Part shown: piece by piece, positions 57,191 through 64,000 of the stretch
Position numbering within the stretch: position 1 is the stretch's first letter
Layout of the letters: each line of letters begins with the position of its first letter
Assembly: GCA_014529385.2 (NCBI GenBank)
Contig: CM043947.1
Span: 127,284,891 to 127,348,890, forward strand
Direction: 5' to 3'
Source: Adiantum capillus-veneris
Lineage: Eukaryota; Streptophyta; Polypodiopsida; Polypodiales; Pteridaceae
Length of the DNA: 64,000 nt
Made by a program: the position numbers and the translations under genes
The notes under the pieces: model-generated
What the model was told of the DNA's origin: nothing
Databases searched by the model: none
The model's input: the letters and a program-made list of their open reading frames with translations, nothing else

Positions 57191-57620
57191 GAAAATTACC
57201 AAAATACCCCTCTAATTTATGGAAATAATTCCCAAATACCCTTCAAATTTCAAAAATTCCCAAAATACCATGCATCTATTTTTGTTGGAATCGTCGAGAT
57301 TAGTGTTTGAGTGCTTAGCATGTAATTTTTCACTAATTACCTTGCATAGAAAGGCAATTATGTTTAAAAATAATGAAGCAATTCATCTCCGAAGCATACA
57401 TAACCAACTCAAATTCTAGTTTTAACATCTTGTATTGATAGACAATCAGTCTGCCGATGAAATTTCGGCTACAATTTTTTTTATCTTTGGAGAAATTTAA
57501 TCTCACAACCAGGGGTATTTTGGAAATTTACAACAAAATATTGGGGGTATTTTGGGAATTTTTGAATTTGAGGCGTATTTTGGAATTTCCACAAATTAGA
57601 GGGGTATTTTGGTAATTTTC
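57191..57620 (+). mobile_element. MITE copy 2, perfect 28-bp terminal inverted repeats
   Basis: 430 bp, non-coding. The first 28 bases (starting gaaaattaccaaaataccc) are the exact reverse complement of the last 28 (ending gtattttggtaattttc). AT-rich interior with repeated aattcccaaaatacc words. No transposase; class unassigned. Together with copy 1 it forms an arm pair around a loop of about 195 bp. Confidence 0.8.
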
Positions 57621-58195
57621 CCAAAACTTTTTAATATAAAACTTGCTTTCTCTAGCCTCGAGGAGATAACATGAAGATCACATGCGACAAAATTGGAATG
57701 CTAAAGTTTTCACTTAGCCTATTCCCACTGTGGGCTATTTGCCTTTCACGTAAATTACTACTTAATTTTGACTAATTCAAGTACCCTTGCTTACAATTTA
57801 AGTTTACTTAATTCTAAAGAACAATTTCTTAATGAATCTCAACTTTTTGAAGGAAATTCGATAAGATGTCCCACCAAAATTCATGCTAAAGTATTTACTA
57901 GAATTTTGTATTGCTAAGCCGCAAAATTTTAGATTCAATGAAATTGTAGCCAAGATTTTTTGTTTTGAGCTGAGAAATTTGCACTATAAACCCAGATATG
58001 TGAGCAATACAAGTGTTTGGAAAGAACCAGGGCTTAGCATACCGCTAGCATGCTAATTTTGTAAAATCTCGGCTAGATTCTAAGCTTGTTGTGAAAAAAA
58101 ATTGATAATATTTACAAGTTTTAGTGTAAAAGAGAGCATATCCTTCAAATTTTAACCTAAAAACTATGACAATTAAGTGTAAAAGCGAGCAAATC
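57621..58195. other. no gene recognised
   Basis: AT-rich sequence without supported frames. Confidence 0.4.
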
Positions 58196-58345
58196 CTTCA
58201 ATTTTAGCCTAGTGGTAAAGATGAGGGGATCTAAGTTCACCCACTATGGTTCAACCTTTGAGACATGTGGGTGTGGGTGAGTGCATGTAATCCGGTAATA
58301 CTAGTCGAAGCGAAGCTTCGAACGACCCCTTTTTTTTGTGGGTAA
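58196..58345 (+). repeat. possible tRNA-derived SINE
   Basis: tagcctagtggtaaagatga (A-box-like, 58206) and tggttcaacc (B-box-like, about 58248) followed by a body and tttttttgtgggt near 58331. The pattern resembles plant Au-type SINEs. Confidence 0.4.
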
Positions 58346-60208
58346 GTGTTCCCTTCTCCTCTTAGGTTTTGAAAAGAATGGCAAGCCCTGACAAATACTT
58401 TGACAACTATAAGTAAACTTGTAGGTTGGCAAGTCACTTCTCTATGTATTGCTCAATGAAGTCTACTTCAAGATTTCCATTCTACATATAATAAATCTAA
58501 ATTGACCATGTGGGTGTGTCACCATATCAAATTTTTTTTTTCCCTTTACAAGTAGGTGACAATTCTAGCAATAGCTTAGAAGCTTTTAGGGAAAAAGAAT
58601 CTACATGCTTTGAACCTTGCATTGGCACATAAGGCAAATTGTAAATGCTAAAGGGGAAAAAACCATTTAATCTTCGCCACACTCTACCCTTAAAAGTTGA
58701 TGTGGGCATGGTTGGAAAGGTGCTTTTTTGCAAAAGGCATATTCTTAACACAAAAGCCACAACCATTTCCACCCCTAGCCACCACATGTATAAAGTTGTA
58801 AACAAACCTTGGATTAATCTTTTGATACCATGATCCTATTAATAAAGTGACCCCCCCCCCCCCCCCCCCCCCCCCCCTTGACCTTACAAAAGAAGTCCAT
58901 AACAAGATAACCTTACACCCTTTTAAAGCAAAATTTTCAAAGAATTTTACCTTTGAAGTTAAAGTATTCCAAGTTGACTCATCAAACAAACACCATTATT
59001 TATTATGAGTTCAAATTCCATTGTAACATGCAATGAGCTCATGAGTTTATAGTAATCCTAATTGACACAAAACCCAAATAGTTGGCCAAAATTTTCGAAA
59101 CAGGTCTAATTAGAGGGTATCTTCGGAACCAAAGAAAAAGGATGCGCTTGACAGCAGGCATGCAATCAAACCAAAAGTGTGTGATAGAGAAGGGCAAACA
59201 CTGTAGATGCATTGAATACTAGTAGAGCATGAAGTTTGGATTATCTAATTAAAAAGTAGGCTAATTGTGGCTTGGACGTTGAATAATAACGGTGAACTTT
59301 AGACTTAGATTTTTGTTCTAGACTCAGATTATTGTTGTAAACTCTTTGATTTGCAATTGTGTGATGTCTAGCTTGAATATACATGTTGGCATCATCCTTG
59401 ACAGTTCAATCTTTCTACTGAATGTTAATCTTTTGAGAGAAGGAAGAGAAAAAATTTACTACCTAGAAATGATCCCAAGAGACCTTAACGATCTATCTAA
59501 AGAGTCTTGAACTCAAGACCTAGTACTTATACACCTCCCGAAGAATCTCATGGTAGTCCTTTAAGACTCACAAATCAAGTCCTCATCATAATATCATGAC
59601 AAAAAACCAATGGTGTTTTCGAACAAGATTTGAACTCACACATGTTGAACTTCCACACATAATGATGATCCAATGCTAAAAAAACCTAGGTTTAGTGTGA
59701 TCACACCTACAAATTTTGAAATTTATCTCTAGATTTTATGTTTGAAGGTGATGAAAACTACGTTGCGTAGAAAAAATTAGTGTAAAAATATTCAAATATA
59801 GTCAAATTTTCCTGAAAATTTCCATGTGTAGGTTTTCCGAGCTTTTGCGCAAAAAAAAATATAATTATTTTCAAGCACCAACATAATCAGATGGTGCTCT
59901 TTCTAAAGTATTGATGGTAAGTGTATGCACAAGGAGCATTGCCACTCATAAGAAAGGAGCAATGCTTTACTCTTTAAACAAGCTTAAAAATTGAATATGC
60001 TGAACTTCTAATACATAATTACTAATCAATCCCTGCAAATCAAGTCAAAGGCGATGCCCTTTCTAAGTGATTGTTGTTAGATGTGTGTTCAAATTAGAGC
60101 ATGCTGAAGAGGTGCAAGGTATCAAGGAGACATGCATAGCAAGCGTTACCATTGATTTAATGAGAAATTGCAAAGCTTTTTACACAATCCTTAGAGCGGT
60201 CATTAGCA
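58346..60208. other. no gene; C27 homopolymer inside
   Basis: AT-rich intergenic sequence with short frames only. Contains the poly-C run at 58851-58877. Confidence 0.4.
58851..58877. repeat. homopolymer C27
   Basis: 27 consecutive cytosines. Confidence 0.97.
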
Positions 60209-60500
60209 ACTTATGGGTTCAACAAGAGAGACTGTTTAAATCCTTAGGTAAAGCCAGTCATTCAAAAAGATCTATACTATCTATAATGGGGGGGAGGGAT
60301 CCCCCCCCTGCCCTCCCTGCCACACGTCAGAACGTCCGGATGGTCATTCAAAAAGATCTATCCTATCTATAATGGGGGGAGGGATCCCCCCCCCCTTCCG
60401 TGCCACACGTCAGAACGTCCTTCATCCGGAAACTCATGGGTTCAACAAGAGAGACTCTTTGAATCCTTTGGTAAAGCAAGTCATTCAAAGAGATTGGAAA
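60209..60500. repeat. nested duplicated unit with GC-rich palindromes
   Basis: A word starting atgggttcaacaagagagact and ending gtcattcaaa is present at 60211 and 60437. Between them an 86-bp unit occurs twice (attcaaaaagatctat at 60260 and 60346), each with a gggggaggga-tcccccc hairpin and cacacgtcagaacgtcc. Confidence 0.8.
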
Positions 60501-60700
60501 TAAAGCAAGGGTGGGGGGAACTTAAGTGTAAAATTTTACACATAAAAGATTATTCATATAGGCCTTAAATGCATGTGATGCACAAGGTGTGGACTGTTTA
60601 ACTCCTTCGATCACACATGTGATTCAAATAGATTAAAAATTAAGCAAGGGTGGGGGACTTAATCAACAAATCTTACTTAATTAGAAAATTCTACAAATGA

Positions 60701-60800
60701 AGGATTACTCGAATAGTCCTCAAATTACATACAAGGTAATGTACATACAAGGATTACTCAAATAGTCCTCAAATTACATACAAGGTAATTTACATACAAG
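60701..60800. repeat. 49-bp tandem repeat, two copies
   Basis: aggattactc(g/a)aatagtcctc and caaattacatacaaggtaat are repeated at 60701 and 60750. Confidence 0.9.
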
Positions 60801-62181
60801 GGTGGGCGGTGATGTACAAGGTTCACATACAGAGAGCACCTCAAGTGGTGATCTCGCCATTGCTGAAAACAAACCATTTCCTTGGCTTGTTTTTTAAGGT
60901 CATTTCAACGAGACAATTCGGATTTATGCCCAAAACTGTGTTTTTAATGAATAGAACGCCCAAACTTTCACCTTGAGAATCAAGTTCTGATGAAATTATA
61001 ACCGGGATTTTTCATTCTCACACGAAAATTTTACACTGCAAACGAAGATATGTGAGCACTGAATCTTACTAAATATTGTCTAGAGAATTTGTTTTGCTGT
61101 ATGCAGGATTTTCTCTTTTGCATCATAAATCATATGGTTTCCATATGATTATAGAGATTTTGTAGTTTTTCTAGCTATACAAATGGTTTTCAAATGATTA
61201 TATAGGGATTTTGTAGTTTGTATAGCTATACAAATGACACACTTCTTGGCCTTCCCCACTAGTGTAAATCATCAATAGAGAAAGGTCCCCTTTTCTATTC
61301 AATTTATGAGAGTTGTTGATGAGTGCAACTTTGGGCAAGGAGCAAGTCTTTTTCATGAGTGCCACATATGCCAAAATGCTCATTAATGAAAGGTTGGAGT
61401 GTGAAAGATCAATGTTGAGGGCCATACTACATAGGCTTTTTGATGAGTACCAAAAGTATACTAGGCTAGAACAACAAGCAACAAAGAGGAGTAGAAAAGT
61501 ACCTCTCAAGAAGCAAACAATGAAAGGACTCTTTTGATTGCTTGCAATTGTTCCTTGAGTAGTACCCTCAAAAATGCTATGTGGCAAGGGACAAGGTAGT
61601 GGTGCATTTTGAAGTACACTACCATTTCAAACATTTTTGAGAATCAATTGCAACAACTCTCCTTTTTGTAAATTATTCAATGACATTTTTCTTATTGCCT
61701 ACAATGTGAATGAGAGGACTTCTCCTAAAGAGACAGGAAATATGGTCTAAGGACTATGTTCCTGAAATCTCATCTGTATACTACCATTCTGCTTCTTTGT
61801 CCCCTCGGTGGCACTTCGGCTCGTCGGTAATTTCATCGCTTAAAGCTAAGCATGACAAGCATTAGAAACCAATTTACAACTTCCCACAACCAGGGAAACC
61901 TCCTCCTAGGCATTTAACATGGTACAAGTATACTACTTCATCATGGTAAATGTGTGATGAAGTGAGCTTAGCAATGCATTGCCCATTTTCACCATGTAAA
62001 AGGTTCTATGCCCCGGACAAGTTATAATCAAACATTGAATCTATATATATGCTTTATTTACATTTATATTTAAAAGTCACAACCTACTTCTCAACATTCC
62101 ACATGCTATAGGAGGTAAAATTCACATGGGTTGTTCATCAACATTTTAGGGTTTTAAATCTTTTTTTTTCCTCTCTTTTTC
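60801..62181. other. no gene recognised
   Basis: Both strands hold only short frames. A minus frame (61587-61198) has a hydrophobic stretch but no family signature. Confidence 0.35.
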
Positions 62182-62190
62182 TTTTTTTTT

Positions 62191-62229
<39 letters not shown>
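62182..62229. repeat. T19-G29 homopolymer junction
   Basis: 19 thymines followed directly by 29 guanines, capable of quadruplex formation. Confidence 0.95.
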
Positions 62230-62752
62230 TCATTGAAGGCGACAAGATACGTAGCTACAAATGATGCCAATAAACATGACCAAATGGTCGTCGTTTTTCG
62301 TAATGATGATATGTAATCAATATACATGAGCACTTAAAGGAGCTCATCAACTTCTTAACTTGGATGATGTCCCTCATGAGACAACTCTCTGCTTGCGCCA
62401 ATGTTGAAGGACTGAGTGGTTAATCTTAAACCTTAAGGGACTTTACGGCAACGGGGCGTGATGCATGTGAACAATGTCCATGTAGAAATGGCAAAGCCTA
62501 AAGGCTCTTGATGGGAGGGACAAAACCAACGCAACCAAAGAGTTTGGGGGAATTAGTTTGTGAATGTGAGTTGGCGCTAAAGAGACAAAAAAGGCTTTCA
62601 CTTCACTTGAAGCTCACGGCCCACTTCCCCAAGAAAAGTCCTTCCTTTGCCACCCACTGGTTTCTTGAGCTGACTGCAACATTGTAACCTCATGGTCCAC
62701 CACTCACCTATTTGGCCCACTAGGTAGAAAGCAACCTCATTCACCCCCCTCC
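62230..62752. other. no gene recognised
   Basis: No frame or domain support. Confidence 0.35.
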
Positions 62753-62794
62753 CCCTCTCTCTATCTCTCTCTCTCTCTCTATCACTCTCACATA

Positions 62795-62862
<68 letters not shown>
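62753..62862. repeat. compound (CT)n-(CA)n microsatellite
   Basis: Interrupted CT runs from 62753, pure CT to about 62832, then CA to 62861. Confidence 0.95.
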
Positions 62863-62863
<1 letters not shown>

Positions 62864-63895
62864 TATGCATTAAACACACATACATGTTACATGATATCAC
62901 ATATGCACTTCCCTCCTATGCTTTGTCACATCCATACATACACATGCCACATATGCAACTCTCTCCTATGTATAACCATGTTGTGTCACATAAGATACGT
63001 TTCGCACGCTAGCAAAGGCAGAGTTTTGTTGACGTGATGAAGCTAACTATGCTCTGCCTTTTGTGCAAAAGCACTCTAAGGGCAATTGATGGTTGATAAA
63101 TGGTTCACTCCATTGGAAGGTGTTCTATGAGGCAAGCTCTCACACAGGAGTTATGAAAACAAAGCCATCTTTAAAGGAATAGTGGTGATCTGAACTATTT
63201 CCCAAGTTTTGGCATAGTCGAAGGTTGATGAATGGTTTGCTTCATTTGAAGGTGTTCTCTGAGGCTTCAACCGGAGGGACAAGGATTCGCCCCGAAGGGG
63301 GGCGTCGGCTGCTCCTCCCGCTTACACTTTCTACCTCTGTTGCGCCCCTAAATTTTTTGTTTGTGGGAGTGGTCATCCTTCCCCTCTCCCCTTGTGGAGA
63401 AAATGGTGGCCAGTGCTGGAGTCTGCATCAATTTCCTGGTTCGGTTGGGGATGAAAGTTTAGGGGGGGTGATGGGACTTGAGTGGCAGCGGATCCCCTTT
63501 ATGTGGAAACCCTTCGCTTTCTATTCCCGATTTGGTTATCAAAGCTAGCATCTCCAAAAGCCTGCGGTCTTGCTTCTCCAGCTCGGGTCTGCTCCACCCG
63601 AGGTAGATTGTTTGAATGGAGCCTCGAATGGTGATGGAGCATGCGGCTGCCCCCTTAGGCGGCGTTAATCTCTCCTCCATCTAATGTTGTTGAATATTTC
63701 TGGCGAGTCCTGTATTGTTTTGGGTTGATGTGATGTTGGCTTTGTATGGGAAGGTCCAAGCTTGTGGCAAGGGTTTGGTGTCATGTGGCTACCATGTAGA
63801 GTCGTTTTTGTGGTCTCTTGATGGGTGGCGGGCTGTGGGTCCCTGTAAAACCCTCGGTCATGGACTGTTATGACTTCTTGTAATTCTTTTTTAAT
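62863..63895. other. no gene; possible LINE-like 3' sequence
   Basis: The plus strand from 63225 is G+C-richer with a 107-residue frame but no domain. The words caaaagttttggcatagtcgaaggttgatgaatggttt (about 63203-63236) and a similar string near 63084-63122 (gttgataaatggttcactccattggaaggtgttct) mark a duplicated segment about 139 bp apart. Confidence 0.35.
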
Positions 63896-63974
63896 GACTC
63901 CATGGCTCATGTTGAGCATGGAGTCCCTATATATACTGTTTTTTTCATATACTCTCTCCAATTGGAGAGAGTAT
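63896..63974. repeat. two adjacent hairpins, one a 26-bp perfect palindrome
   Basis: gactccatg (63896-63904) pairs with catggagtc (63917-63925). At 63949-63974, atactctctccaa is followed directly by its exact reverse complement. Such paired hairpins close to an A-rich tail suggest a transposon 3' end, unproven. Confidence 0.6.
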
Positions 63975-64000
63975 TGCCAAAAAGAAAAGACAGCCCTCTT

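Overview
This is nuclear DNA of a plant with a large, repeat-rich genome. The evidence is plant-type Ty1/copia elements primed by initiator tRNA-Met, a Tat/Athila-like Ty3/gypsy element with a tRNA-Asp-type primer site, a chromodomain gypsy element, a Helitron, tRNA-derived SINE-like units and long CT/GT microsatellites. Nothing here fixes the family; a fern or another large-genome plant would fit. I see no intact host gene. The only host-derived coding pieces are a PRP22/DHX8-like splicing-helicase fragment (21.2-22.1 kb, minus) and a decayed protein-kinase-like gene (34.2-35.7 kb, minus).

Layout. 0.4-8.6 kb: the 3' end of a LINE, split by a 7.2-kb minus-strand copia element (Copia-1, 617-7839). 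8.6-11.7 kb: no recognisable gene. 11.8-12.14 kb: the front half of a copia reverse transcriptase (Copia-A), which stops at a new LTR. 12.14-52.87 kb: Copia-B, whose two diverged LTRs lie 40 kb apart and are flanked by the target duplication GATCA. The Copia-A reverse transcriptase resumes in the correct residue at 52.87 kb. Everything between is therefore younger material stacked inside Copia-B: a Tat-like gypsy gag/protease fragment (14.0-20.06 kb), the PRP22 fragment, a truncated Copia-D relative (22.7-23.1 kb), a minus-strand Helitron (about 23.7-33.7 kb) itself split by Copia-C (27876-32752), the kinase pseudogene, a 165-bp tandem array, a chromodomain gypsy element (37415-43361), another Copia-D fragment, and Copia-D (45062-50209). 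53.9-64 kb: SINE-like units, two inverted MITE copies, a foldback element, homopolymers and short tandem repeats.

Four LTR elements have their ends fixed by LTR pairs plus target duplications (Copia-1, Copia-C, Gypsy-1, Copia-D), and Copia-B is also fixed this way. By eye the LTR pairs differ by about 2% (Copia-C), 4% (Gypsy-1), 5% (Copia-1) and 6% (Copia-D), and much more for Copia-B, which agrees with the nesting. None is autonomous as it stands. Stops are mostly TAG where a glutamine is expected, and several catalytic aspartates read asparagine, the pattern expected from C-to-T decay of methylated cytosines. All identifications come from reading motifs; no database search was run.
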